Source: CAJCIY01 sp036379355 (GTDB taxonomy: Bacteria > Actinomycetota > Actinomycetes > Mycobacteriales > CAJCIY01). Taken from it: a stretch of 53,411 nt of DNA. A program made the translations under genes and the position numbers. The stretch spans positions 1 through 53,411 of the forward strand of contig DASVGV010000010.1 in NCBI GenBank assembly GCA_036379355.1, written 5' to 3'. The notes beneath the pieces are model-generated. The model was not told the origin of the DNA and ran no database searches. It saw only the letters and a list, made by a program, of their open reading frames with translations. Positions 43,111-50,995 of this stretch are shown piece after piece (the stretch's first letter is position 1; every line of letters starts with the position of its first letter).

Positions 43111-43836
43111 GTGAACAGCGACGCCCGGGTCGAGCGGGCCCGTGTCAACCGCGTCGGGTGGTTCTACTGGGTCATGAAGGTGGCGCTGACGCCGGTCATG
43201 ACCGCCTACTTCCGGCCCACGATCGAGGGCGCGCGGTACGTTCCGGCGCGCGGCGGCGCGATCCTCGCGAGCAACCACACCTCGTACTTCGACTGGCTGT
43301 TCCTGCCGCTCGTGGTCCGGTGGCGTCGGCTGTCGTTCCTCGCCAAGGGCGAGTACTTCACCAGGCCGGGCCTGTCCGGGCTCGGCCAGCGGTTCTTCTT
43401 CAGCGCGACCGGGCAGGTGCCCGTCGTCCGCGGCGGCGGGCGGCGCGGGGACGCCGCGCTGAACACGGCGGCCGAGCTGATCGAGGAGGGCCGGCTGCTG
43501 GCGATCTTCCCCGAGGGGACGCGGACGCTCGACGGTCGCCTGCAGCCGGGCAAGACGGGGGTCGTACGGATGGCGGGCCGCACCGGCGCCCCCGTGATCC
43601 CGTGCGGCATCGTCGGCGCCTTCGAAGTGGCGCCGAAGGGGGCACGGGTCCCACGCCCGCAGAAGGTCACGGTCCGGTTCGGCCCACCCATGTCCTGGAG
43701 CGGCCAGCGCTTCGACATCGACGACGGTGTCCTGCTGCGCAAGTACACCGACGACCTGATGGCGGCGATCCAGGACCTGTCGGGCCAGGAGTGGGCCCGA
43801 CAGGACCCCCAGGAGACGGCACCGCCCACGGACTAG
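43111..43836 (+). CDS. 1-acyl-glycerol-3-phosphate acyltransferase (PlsC family)
   Basis: 241 residues from the GTG at 43111. The catalytic HX4D is His56-x4-Asp61 in SNHTSYFDW and the substrate motif FPEGTRTLDG is present, as are block III and IV sequences. No clear long signal; a hydrophobic stretch near 15-30 may anchor it to the membrane. It makes phosphatidic acid in phospholipid synthesis, or a related acyl transfer. Its stop shares a CTAG with the stop of the large regulator (4-bp overlap). Confidence 0.93.
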   Translation: MNSDARVERARVNRVGWFYWVMKVALTPVMTAYFRPTIEGARYVPARGGAILASNHTSYFDWLFLPLVVRWRRLSFLAKGEYFTRPGLSGLGQRFFFSATGQVPVVRGGGRRGDAALNTAAELIEEGRLLAIFPEGTRTLDGRLQPGKTGVVRMAGRTGAPVIPCGIVGAFEVAPKGARVPRPQKVTVRFGPPMSWSGQRFDIDDGVLLRKYTDDLMAAIQDLSGQEWARQDPQETAPPTD

Positions 43837-46709
43837 ATCAGTCCCTCGCGGCGTGCGATGGCGGCCGCCTGGGTCCGGCCACCCGCGCCGAGCTTGGCCA
43901 GGATGTTCGACACATGCACGCTCACCGTCTTGTCGGTGATGTAGAGCCGTGCGCCGATCTGCCGGTTGGTCAGACCTTCCGCGAGCAGCGCCAGCACCTG
44001 GTGCTCGCGGGGCGTCAGTTCGTGGGCCCGCGGCGCCGGTGACGTCCGGAACCGCAGTCGCGTCACCAGCGGCGCGGCGCCGAGTCGGCGCGCGACCTGC
44101 AGGGCCGCCTCGGTCTCCGCCCGCGCCCCGGAATCGTCCCCGACCGCCGCCAGGGCCTCGGCCAGGCCTGCGCGGCTGCGCGCCTGTTCGTAGACGTGGC
44201 CGTACCCGAACGCGGAGACGGCCTCGCGCCACCTTCCCGTCAGCTCCTCCGCCGACGGCGGGTCGGCATCGGCGAGCCAGCGCAGGCGCGCCCACTCTGC
44301 GTCGATCCGGCGGTCCCACGCCGGTGCCTCCGGCCCCACGCCGGCCTGACGGGCCGACAGGCGGGCGAGAGTGGCGTGCGCCTCGTCGACCAGCCGAGCG
44401 GCCCGGTCGACGGTCCCCTCCGCGCCGGGGTCGAGTGCGGGCAGGAGCAGGCTGTTCAGCCGGATGCGGCCGGCGAACGAGTGTTCCTGCCACTGCTCGG
44501 CAAGGACGCTGACCGTCTCGTCGTGGACGCGGACCGCCCGGTCGGTGTCGCCGACGATGCCGGCATGCTCGAGCTCGGCGTAGGCGGCGATGATCCGCAT
44601 GAACCCGTCACGCGGAAGCCAGGGCCGCAGGCCGTCGAAGGTCTGGTCCACGGTCGGGTCGCCGCGCCCGACGAGAACCGACAGGAGGGCGCTGGAGACG
44701 TACGCCTGCACGAACCCCGGGGCGTCCGGCGTCGCGGCCAGCGCGACGGCGTCGTCCCAGCGGCCGGTGGCATGCAGGAGCAGCACCTGCATCGCCCGGC
44801 CGTCCATGGCGTAGGCCGACCACGGGCGGCCGGCCTCCTGGGCGCGCGCGAGCGACCGGCCGTAGGCATCGAGCGAGCCGTCCAGGTCGCCGTCGTCGTA
44901 GCGCTGCCCCCCGAGCGCGTACCACGCCCGGATCTCGCCGGCCGCGTCACCGGCGACGACCGCGTCGTGGACCGACTCCTCGAACATGCGGGTCGCGGCG
45001 TCGCGCTCGCCCAGCCGCGCGCTGGCATGCGCGAGGGTGGTCGACGCGTCGGCGATGACGTCGGCGAGGCGCAGGGTGCGGCCCAGGGCGAGAGCCTCAC
45101 CGCCGCTCCGCAGCGCATCCCGGTAACGCGCCACGGCCGCCTCGGCCTGCGCGTGGGCGGCGAGCGCCCGCGCCCGCAGCGGGGTCTCGGCGTCGGGGGG
45201 GATCAGCGCGAGGGCGGCGGCCGAGTGGACGGTGGGGTCGCCTTGGCCGTCCAGTATCGCCGCCTGCGCGGCCAGCGTCAGCAGCAGCTCGGCCCGAACC
45301 TCGTCGGGTGCGTCACCGGCCTGAGCCAGGGCCTCCTCGAGCAGGTGCACGGTCCGGAACGGGTGGCCGGCGAGCGCGGCCGCTTCCGCGGCCCGGCGGG
45401 CGACCGCGAGCCGGTCGGAGTCGGGAACCTGGTCGGCCATGGCCAGGGCGGACTCGAACAGGCGCAGCGCCTCGGCCGGTGCGGCAAGGCGCATGGCCCG
45501 CTCGCCGGCGCGCAGCGACGCCGCGTAGGCGGTCGGCAGGTCGAGGGCCTCGCGGGCGTGCCGGGCGAGGTTCGCGTCGTCGCCCTGGTCTGCCTGCGCC
45601 TGCGCGTAAGCCCGGTGCAGCCGCACGCGCTCGCCCGGGAGCAGGTCGTCGTACACGGACTCGGCCAGCAGGGCGTGACGGAACTCGTACGACTCCGGGC
45701 CGGAGGGCACCAGGATGTGTGCCTCCGCGGCCTCCCGCAGCGCGGCCTCGAGGGCGTCGCGGTCGCGGTCCGCCACCCGCGTGAGCGTCTCGTGCGTGAC
45801 CCGCCGTCCCGCCACGGCGGCGACACGCACGACGTGCCGCGCCTCACGCGACAGCCGCTCGAGGCGGACCAGGAGCAGGTCGGCGAGGTCGGCCGGGATG
45901 CTGTTGCCCGTATCGATCTCGGCGAGCAGCTGCTCGGCGAAGAACGGGTTGCCGCCCGAGCGGTCGAGGATGCTCGCCACGGCCGCGTCGGACAGCGGTC
46001 CCGGGTGCTGGGCGGCCACGAGTGCGCGCACCTCGTCGGCGGCCAGCGGCGCGAGCGGGAGCCGCCGCACTCCCGGGAGCCGGCCCCATTCGGCCAGCGA
46101 CGGCCGCAGCGGGTGCTTGCGATGCAGGTCGTCGGTGCGGACGGTCAGCACCACCGTGACGTGCTCGCCCGGTGAGCGGGTGAGCAGGAAACCGAGAAGG
46201 TCACGGGTCGCGGCGTCGGCCCAGTGCACGTCCTCGACCACGAGGACCAGCGCCTGCGTCGCGGACAGGTCGAGGACGGCGCCGAGCACCGCCTCGTACA
46301 GCTCGGTGCCCTCGACCGCGCCGGTGTCCGAGACGCGGCCGGGGACGAGGCGGGCGAGAGTCGGCCAGCTCGACAGCAGTGCCTCCAGCGCTACGGGGTC
46401 GGTGCGCAGCAGCCGAGCCAGCGCCTCGGTGAGCGGCAGGTACGGAACCGTGTCGCCCCCGAAGTGCATGCAGTGCCCGACGAGGACGACGTCGCCGGCC
46501 GCGGCCGCCGCGTCGAGCGCCTCGCGCACCAACCGCGTCTTGCCGACGCCGGCGTCGCCGCCGACGAGAACGGCTCCGCCGCTGCCCGAACGCGCCGCGG
46601 CGAGGGCGTCCAGGAGCACGCCCAGTTCGCGCTCCCGGCCGACGAGGGGGCCGGCGGGTGTGGTCACGGCGGCCATGATGACGCCCGCCGCCGACACCGC
46701 GGCGGTCAT
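43833..46709 (-). CDS. Large ATP-binding LuxR-family (LAL) regulator
   Basis: 958 residues from an ATG at 46709; an in-frame ATG at 46676 is an alternative start. The AAA/NB-ARC-like N-terminus has Walker A GGDAGVGKT near 50-58 and Walker B VLVVEDVHWAD. A long helical TPR-like region spans about 400-870, and a C-terminal LuxR HTH has LTPREHQVLALLAEGLTNRQ with YITDKTVSVHVS. MalT-like regulators sense a ligand and activate transcription; the ligand here is unknown. It is 9 bp downstream of the 51-aa gene. Confidence 0.92.
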   Translation of the reverse strand: MTAAVSAAGVIMAAVTTPAGPLVGRERELGVLLDALAAARSGSGGAVLVGGDAGVGKTRLVREALDAAAAAGDVVLVGHCMHFGGDTVPYLPLTEALARLLRTDPVALEALLSSWPTLARLVPGRVSDTGAVEGTELYEAVLGAVLDLSATQALVLVVEDVHWADAATRDLLGFLLTRSPGEHVTVVLTVRTDDLHRKHPLRPSLAEWGRLPGVRRLPLAPLAADEVRALVAAQHPGPLSDAAVASILDRSGGNPFFAEQLLAEIDTGNSIPADLADLLLVRLERLSREARHVVRVAAVAGRRVTHETLTRVADRDRDALEAALREAAEAHILVPSGPESYEFRHALLAESVYDDLLPGERVRLHRAYAQAQADQGDDANLARHAREALDLPTAYAASLRAGERAMRLAAPAEALRLFESALAMADQVPDSDRLAVARRAAEAAALAGHPFRTVHLLEEALAQAGDAPDEVRAELLLTLAAQAAILDGQGDPTVHSAAALALIPPDAETPLRARALAAHAQAEAAVARYRDALRSGGEALALGRTLRLADVIADASTTLAHASARLGERDAATRMFEESVHDAVVAGDAAGEIRAWYALGGQRYDDGDLDGSLDAYGRSLARAQEAGRPWSAYAMDGRAMQVLLLHATGRWDDAVALAATPDAPGFVQAYVSSALLSVLVGRGDPTVDQTFDGLRPWLPRDGFMRIIAAYAELEHAGIVGDTDRAVRVHDETVSVLAEQWQEHSFAGRIRLNSLLLPALDPGAEGTVDRAARLVDEAHATLARLSARQAGVGPEAPAWDRRIDAEWARLRWLADADPPSAEELTGRWREAVSAFGYGHVYEQARSRAGLAEALAAVGDDSGARAETEAALQVARRLGAAPLVTRLRFRTSPAPRAHELTPREHQVLALLAEGLTNRQIGARLYITDKTVSVHVSNILAKLGAGGRTQAAAIARREGLI

Positions 46710-46718
46710 GCCGTGCCG

Positions 46719-46874
46719 TCAGCCCCGGACGAGGCGCAGGCTCGGACGAAGCCGGCGGGGACGGCGGGCCGGGCGGGGCCGGGCGCGTCGGGGGACGGGG
46801 GTGCGGTCGTGGCGGATCTCGTCCTGGCGGCGAGCGATCTCGATCTCCGCCAGGGCCAGGAACATCGGGTGCAT
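46719..46874 (-). CDS. 51-aa basic small protein upstream of LAL regulator
   Basis: 51 residues from an ATG at 46874, with a strong GGAGG site about 6 nt upstream. The start is an amphipathic helix (MHPMFLALAEIEIARRQDEI) and the second half is Arg/Pro-rich (RRARPRPARRPRRLRP), so it may bind nucleic acid or be disordered. Codon third positions are nearly all G or C, supporting coding. It is followed by the regulator after 9 bp, so the two are likely one transcript. Unknown family. Confidence 0.6.
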   Translation of the reverse strand: MHPMFLALAEIEIARRQDEIRHDRTPVPRRARPRPARRPRRLRPSLRLVRG

Positions 46875-47015
46875 GGTGGCCTCCTTCGCCGGGGTGTTCG
46901 GGCAGGAGCCACGCTCTGCGTCTGAGGGGGCCGGGCACATCGGGAAAGGTCCCTAGTCGTACGGACCCGGAACCCTCAGCCGCCGCCGGGGGCCTTAGAG
47001 GTGGCGGACAGCGGG

Positions 47016-47738
47016 TCAGCGCACGCGGACGTACCGGCAGAACAGCAGGCCGTCGTCCTCGAGCAGGTCCGCGAGGCGCATCCGGTGCTGGTGCTGCCAG
47101 GACTCGCCGGCGACGATGCGCGCGGTCCCCGGGCCGACCAGCAGCGGCGAGAACGTCACGCACAGCTCGTCGAGCAGGTCCTCGCCCACCAGGCGCCCCA
47201 GCAGCCGCGGACCGCCCTCACAGAGGACCGAGAGCAGCCCGCGCTCGGCCAGCTCGGTCATCGTGCTGGCCAACGAGACGGCGGAGGTGCCGGCGACGAC
47301 CGTCTCGCAGCCGGGTACGTCGGCAGCGCCGGCGGCCGCGGTGACCAGGAGCGGGGGAGTGGCGGCGCCGGTCACCCACGGCTCCTGCCCTGTCCAGCCG
47401 GTGGCGCGCCCCACGACGGCGAGCCTCGGCGCCTGCGCCCGACCGTCCGCCAGCCGCCGCTGCTGCCGCTCGCGGCCGGGCCGGAACGCGCCGTAGCGCT
47501 CGGCCCGGACGGTCCCGGCGCCGACCAGGACGACATCGGCGTGCTCGCGCAGCGTCGACAGCACCTGCTGGTCGGCCGCGGACCCCAGCCCACCGCTCAG
47601 CCCGCCCGCCGTGGCGCTGCCGTCGACGGAGGTGATCATGCCGGCCCGTACCCATCGCCGGTCGCCCGGGCGGTAGCGGTCGTGGAGACCCGCCGCCGTG
47701 CTCGGGTCCGGTCCGTCCCTGTTGATCAGCGCGCGCAC
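47016..47738 (-). CDS. RibD C-terminal-type pyrimidine reductase
   Basis: 240 residues from a GTG. The Rossmann-like reductase fold has MITSVDGSATAGG near 34, ADVVLVGAGTVRAERYG near 67, LLSVLCEGGPRLLG and LVGEDLLDELCVTFSPLLVG. It resembles the reductase half of RibD, which reduces the ribosylamino-pyrimidine intermediate of riboflavin synthesis using NADPH, but actinomycetes carry several paralogues of this fold, so riboflavin is only one option. No deaminase domain. Cytoplasmic. Confidence 0.9.
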   Translation of the reverse strand: MRALINRDGPDPSTAAGLHDRYRPGDRRWVRAGMITSVDGSATAGGLSGGLGSAADQQVLSTLREHADVVLVGAGTVRAERYGAFRPGRERQQRRLADGRAQAPRLAVVGRATGWTGQEPWVTGAATPPLLVTAAAGAADVPGCETVVAGTSAVSLASTMTELAERGLLSVLCEGGPRLLGRLVGEDLLDELCVTFSPLLVGPGTARIVAGESWQHQHRMRLADLLEDDGLLFCRYVRVR

Positions 47739-47880
47739 CGGGCCGCCCGCCGCACCGCCATCGCGACACCGTAGCGGTCCTGCGTGACGCGGGACCTCGC
47801 GTGTGCCACGATCGACGGGCGGATCCGCCGCGGTGGCCGAGGTCGTCGGGGAAGGCGCCCCTCGTCTCGCTGGAGGACCC

Positions 47881-48423
47881 GTGAGTCACGCCGCCGGCGT
47901 TCCGGCCGGACAGTCCGCCACCGTGCGGCTGTCCGTACTTGCCTGCCCTGCCGCGCTGTGCCCGCATCTCGAGTTCGCGCTGTCGGCGCTGGTCGAGGCG
48001 CCGGTGTCGTTGCGGTGGGCCGAGCAGCCCGGACGTGCCGGGGCACTGATGTCCGTCGTCGAGCTGCGCGGCGCGCCGGGTCTCGCCGGCCGCATCGCCG
48101 GTCGGCTGCGGGCGCTGGGGCCGGTGCACTTCGAGGTCCTGGAGGATGCGTCAGCACCCCCCGCCGTCGCGGACGCCGAGCGCTACTCCTACACTCCCGA
48201 CCTCGGTCTCTTCCGTACGGGCCTCGCCGCCAACGGGGACGTCGTAGTGACCGAGGGCCGGCTGCGTGAGCTGCTTGCCGCGAGCCATCGGCGCGCGGAC
48301 GGGGCGGCCACCCTCGCCCACGGACTCGAGCGCCTGCTCGGGACCGCGTGGGACGAGGAGCTCGAGCCGCTGCGGCGAGGCGGCGACGGCGCACCGGTCT
48401 GCTGGCTCCGTCGTACGGGCTGA
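47881..48423 (+). CDS. DUF3145 family protein
   Basis: 180 residues from the GTG at 47881, with TGGAGGA at 47871-47877; a longer frame starts at 47803 but is unlikely. The segment YSYTPDLGLFRTGLAANGDVVV is a family hallmark and RLRELLAASHRRADGAATL and GTAWDEELEPLRRGGDG follow. DUF3145 is an actinobacterial family of unknown function, near 160-170 residues elsewhere. Cytoplasmic, no membrane helix. An inverted repeat 60 bp downstream (48484-48512) may end transcription. Confidence 0.88.
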   Translation: MSHAAGVPAGQSATVRLSVLACPAALCPHLEFALSALVEAPVSLRWAEQPGRAGALMSVVELRGAPGLAGRIAGRLRALGPVHFEVLEDASAPPAVADAERYSYTPDLGLFRTGLAANGDVVVTEGRLRELLAASHRRADGAATLAHGLERLLGTAWDEELEPLRRGGDGAPVCWLRRTG

Positions 48424-48755
48424 ACCACGCGCCGAGACGTGGCGTAGGTCATGACGGAGGAAACACGGGACGGGCACAACTCGGGGGCGCCGCGCGTTAC
48501 ACGGGGCGCCCCGCATGCCGGGCTCACAGCACCGTCACGGCAGGACCAGAGCACGCGGGCGGCAGGAACGGCAGCACCAACGGCACCATCAGCGGAACCA
48601 CGAGGGCGGGACGCCAGCTCGTAGTGCGCGACCAACGAGGTCGGCGCCGGCAGCGAACTCCCTGGTCAAGACCGCGTCATGAACGCATGATCACGGCCGA
48701 CGCCCTTCCGGACAGCCCGGCGGGCGTCACCGGGTAGCAGAAAGCAGGAGCAGAC
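48424..48755. other. 332-bp non-coding region
   Basis: No gene supported on either strand; a plus-strand frame from 48450 has low GC at third positions and no known match. It holds the inverted repeat at 48484-48512 and must hold the promoter of the DUF4193 gene, though no clear -35/-10 is visible. Confidence 0.6.
48484..48512 (+). terminator. Candidate hairpin after DUF3145
   Basis: GGGGCGCC (48484-48491) pairs with GGCGCCCC (48505-48512) across 13 nt, 60 bp after the DUF3145 stop. No T-run follows, so this is a weak or factor-dependent terminator at best. Confidence 0.35.
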
Positions 48756-49049
48756 GTGGCGACCGACTACGACACCCCACGCACGAACCACGACGAAGAG
48801 CAGACCGAACAGTCGCTCGAGGCGCTGAAGGCCCGGCGCAACGAGTCGGCTGCCGACCTCGGCGACGACCAGGACCCGTTCGAGGCCGAACTGGATCTGC
48901 CCGGTGCGGACCTCGGCGACGAGGAGCTCGCGATCCGGGTGGTCCCGAAGCAGGCGGACGAGTTCACCTGCTCGCGATGCTTCCTCGTCCATCACCGCAG
49001 CCAGCTGGCGGACGAGAAGAAGCGCCTCTGCCGCGACTGCGCGGCCTGA
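48756..49049 (+). CDS. DUF4193 small zinc-ribbon-like protein
   Basis: 97 residues from a GTG, acidic overall. Two Cys pairs, CSRC and CRDC, around residues 71-95 (EFTCSRCFLVHHRSQLAD, then KKRLCRDC) form a likely zinc site. The acidic N-terminal half (TNHDEEQTEQSLEALKARR) is typical of DUF4193. In M. tuberculosis the homologue Rv2699c lies beside DUF3093 and dut; here it lies about 42 kb away. Function unknown. An excellent terminator follows. Confidence 0.9.
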   Translation: MATDYDTPRTNHDEEQTEQSLEALKARRNESAADLGDDQDPFEAELDLPGADLGDEELAIRVVPKQADEFTCSRCFLVHHRSQLADEKKRLCRDCAA

Positions 49050-49060
49050 TCGACTTCCCC

Positions 49061-49090
49061 TTGCGGCCCCCGGTACGCCGGGGGCCGCAA
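49061..49090. terminator. Bidirectional terminator between DUF4193 and TMEM175-like gene
   Basis: A perfect 13-bp inverted repeat, TTGCGGCCCCCGG at 49061-49073 and CCGGGGGCCGCAA at 49078-49090, with a TACG loop, between two convergent stops. Its symmetry lets it act on both strands. Confidence 0.8.
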
Positions 49091-49094
49091 CGCG

Positions 49095-49715
49095 TCACTG
49101 TGCGGGGCCGTCGAGCCGCTGACCGGCCGGGACGCCCGATGCCGTAGCCAGCGTCCGCTCCAGCCGGCGGTCGGGGACGAGCCACAGCAGCGCGACCGCG
49201 ACGTAGATGCCGACGGCCAGCCAGCGGTTGAGGAACGACAGGCCGATCCCGGCCGCGTACAAGGCGGGCGAGACCTTGCCCTTCCAGTCGCCCCCGACCG
49301 CGGTGGCGACCGGCGACACCGCGCCTTGGTCGCGGATGATCGCCGTCTGCAAGATCACGTACGCAACCGCCGCGGCCAGCAGCACGATGCCGTACGCGGC
49401 AGCGGGGATGGCCGCGAAGTGGTTCTCACCCAGCCACGAGGTGGTGAACGGGATCAGGGACAGCCAGAACAGCAGGTGCAGGTTGGTCCACAGGATCAGG
49501 CCGTTGACCCGCTCGGTGGCCTGGAGCATGTGGTGGTGGTTGCTCCAGTAGATCCCGAGGTAGGCGAAGCTCATCACGTACGTCAGCAGGACCGGCGTCG
49601 CCGCGTGCAGCGAGGACCACGTCGAGCCGTGCGGCGTGGGCAGCTCCAGCACCATGACGGTGATCAGGATCGCGATGACGCCGTCGCTGAAGGCTTCCAT
49701 GCGCCCCGTGGACAT
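49095..49715 (-). CDS. TMEM175-family (DUF1211) potassium-channel-like protein
   Basis: 206 residues from an ATG. The family motif FSDGVIAILITVMVLEL is near 9-25, with Arg5 before it, as in the first helix of TMEM175 channels (RxxxFSDGV). About six helices in total; YWSNHHHMLQATERVN follows the second. Bacterial members conduct K+. It adds to the K+ theme here, though no link to the other genes is shown. It ends 5 bp after the terminator at 49061. Confidence 0.92.
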   Translation of the reverse strand: MSTGRMEAFSDGVIAILITVMVLELPTPHGSTWSSLHAATPVLLTYVMSFAYLGIYWSNHHHMLQATERVNGLILWTNLHLLFWLSLIPFTTSWLGENHFAAIPAAAYGIVLLAAAVAYVILQTAIIRDQGAVSPVATAVGGDWKGKVSPALYAAGIGLSFLNRWLAVGIYVAVALLWLVPDRRLERTLATASGVPAGQRLDGPAQ

Positions 49716-49793
49716 GCGCGCACGGTAATGGCTCGCGGGCCCGATGGATTCGCACGCGAAGGGCCGGACAACCCTTCCGGCCGGCAGCCCAGG

Positions 49794-50255
49794 TCAGTAC
49801 CGACCCTTGATCACGAAGAACGAACCTCGGATGGTGCCGGCCAACCTGGACTTCTGCCGCGCGAACTTGAACGCGTCCAGTTCGGTGGGGACCTCCATCC
49901 CCTCGGACAGCTTGAACCCGACCGCCCTCTTCCCGCCGTCGGCCAGCGTGTAGAGGACGTTGACCGCCAGCCCGGACTCGTAGAACACGTGGGTCCAGCG
50001 GATGCCGTCCACCTCGACCTCGCTGGCCTGCAGTGCCGGGGAGGCGATGACGATGCCGCGCTCGTTTTCCAGCACGCGGGCCACGTAGTCGACGAGCTCC
50101 TTGGCGTCGTCCGCGGACTCCACGGTGAAGTCCACGTCGTACTTGTTCTTGAAGTAGCGGGCTTCGTTGGCACGCAGGCCGGCAAGGGAGTGGGCGACCG
50201 GTGAGGCCTCCAGCCCCCTCGTCGAGACGTTCTCGAAATCGACGGTGTCAGACAT
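49794..50255 (-). CDS. Conserved-looking protein, unknown
   Basis: 153 residues from an ATG with AGGAG 6 nt upstream. Rich in Lys and Glu and poorer in Arg than its neighbours (YFKNKYDVDFTVES, then KFARQKSRLAGTI), so it may have a different origin, but codon third positions remain GC-rich. Alpha/beta, soluble; no signal peptide. I do not recognise a family. Confidence 0.7.
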   Translation of the reverse strand: MSDTVDFENVSTRGLEASPVAHSLAGLRANEARYFKNKYDVDFTVESADDAKELVDYVARVLENERGIVIASPALQASEVEVDGIRWTHVFYESGLAVNVLYTLADGGKRAVGFKLSEGMEVPTELDAFKFARQKSRLAGTIRGSFFVIKGRY

Positions 50256-50334
50256 GTGCGCTCCTGGTCACGGCCTCGGGGACAGATCCACTGTGATGAC
50301 GTTGGCCGCACCTGGAATGTGCCGGGAATGTGCA

Positions 50335-50469
50335 TCATCCCGGCTCGTGGAGCGCGGCCCCGATGTCGGTGATCTTCTGGACCAGCAGGAGGCTGCCGGG
50401 GATTCGACGGAATCCGAGCGACTCGTAGAACGTGGCGACCCGCTCGTGTAGGGCCCCCCGTCGTATCTC
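50335..50469 (-). pseudogene. GNAT acetyltransferase C-terminal remnant
   Basis: An open 45-codon piece, from a stop at 50470-50472 to a TGA at 50335-50337, with no start codon. It reads ...RVATFYESLGFRRIPGSLLLVQKITDIGAAL, which matches the last strand and helix of a GNAT acetyltransferase (FYESLGFR is the typical conserved site). The N-terminal two-thirds, including the CoA-binding loop, is gone. A decayed gene next to a tRNA cluster. Confidence 0.75.
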
Positions 50470-50523
50470 TCACGGCCCCATGACGGTCCAAACACGGCCC
50501 AAGCCGGTCCGGAGACCAGTCAA

Positions 50524-50541
50524 AGGCCACCGAAGTGGCCT
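50524..50541 (-). terminator. Terminator of the Gly-Cys-Val tRNA operon
   Basis: On the minus strand the hairpin AGGCCAC-TTCG-GTGGCCT is a perfect 7-bp stem with a stable UUCG loop, followed by TTTG, 18 nt after the CCA end of tRNA-Val(GAC). Confidence 0.65.
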
Positions 50542-50561
50542 CTGACCTGCAATTTTACTGG

Positions 50562-50633
50562 TGGACGCTACAGGGATTGAACCTGTGACCTCCTCCGTGT
50601 CAGGGAGGCGCTCTCCCGCTGAGCTAAGCGTCC
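50562..50633 (-). tRNA. tRNA-Val (GAC)
   Basis: Cloverleaf on the minus strand: acceptor GGACGCT with AGCGTCC, anticodon loop CTGACAC (anticodon GAC, codon GUC) and T-loop TTCAATC; discriminator A. The CCA end is encoded (50559-50561 on the plus strand). Confidence 0.97.
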
Positions 50634-50653
50634 GGGACTCCTGCTGCGCTGCG

Positions 50654-50724
50654 AGGTGGAGACGGGATTTGAACCCGTGTACACGGCTTTGCAGGCCGTT
50701 GCCTCGCCTCTCGGCCACTCCACC
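50654..50724 (-). tRNA. tRNA-Cys (GCA)
   Basis: Acceptor GGTGGAG with CTCCACC, anticodon stem ACGGC around loop CTGCAAA (anticodon GCA), T-loop TTCAAAT. Discriminator T, normal for tRNA-Cys. CCA not encoded. Confidence 0.97.
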
Positions 50725-50826
50725 GGGTCCGATCGGCATCCGTCCGGGCGGACGGCGCCGGCCGGTGCCGACCACCCTCGGGGAGGGCGCTCTACCTGTC
50801 GATCGGCCTCGCAAGATGCCGGTCGG

Positions 50827-50898
50827 AGCGGAAGACGGGATTCGAACCCGCGACCCTCACCTTGGCAAGGTGATGCTCTACCACTGAGCCACTTCCGC
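50827..50898 (-). tRNA. tRNA-Gly (GCC)
   Basis: Acceptor GCGGAAG with CTTCCGC, anticodon loop TTGCCAA (anticodon GCC), T-loop TTCGAAT, discriminator T. First gene of the leftward operon Gly-Cys-Val; the spacers are 102 and 20 bp. CCA not encoded. Confidence 0.97.
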
Positions 50899-50995
50899 GC
50901 TGCTCGCCGATGTCGACGGCGGCGGCCACCATATCAAGCGGCCCCGCTCCCGTGCATCCGTCGGCCCGGCCGGTCGCGTGGCCCGCGGCGGGTGC

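Noticed and set aside
46941..46965. GGGACC-TTT-CCCGA on the minus strand, like a DosR/DevR box
   Set aside because: The half-sites are about 2 nt closer than the DosR consensus allows and the right half does not match; only GGGA-TCCC symmetry remains.
48450..48620. Plus-strand frame beginning MTEETRDGHNSGAP
   Set aside because: Third codon positions are often A or T, unlike every real gene here; no ribosome-site support.
50561..50887. Short frames reading DATGIEPVTSS and AEDGIRTRDPHLG on the plus strand
   Set aside because: These are antisense readings of the tRNA genes; such strings are well-known spurious products of tRNA sequence.
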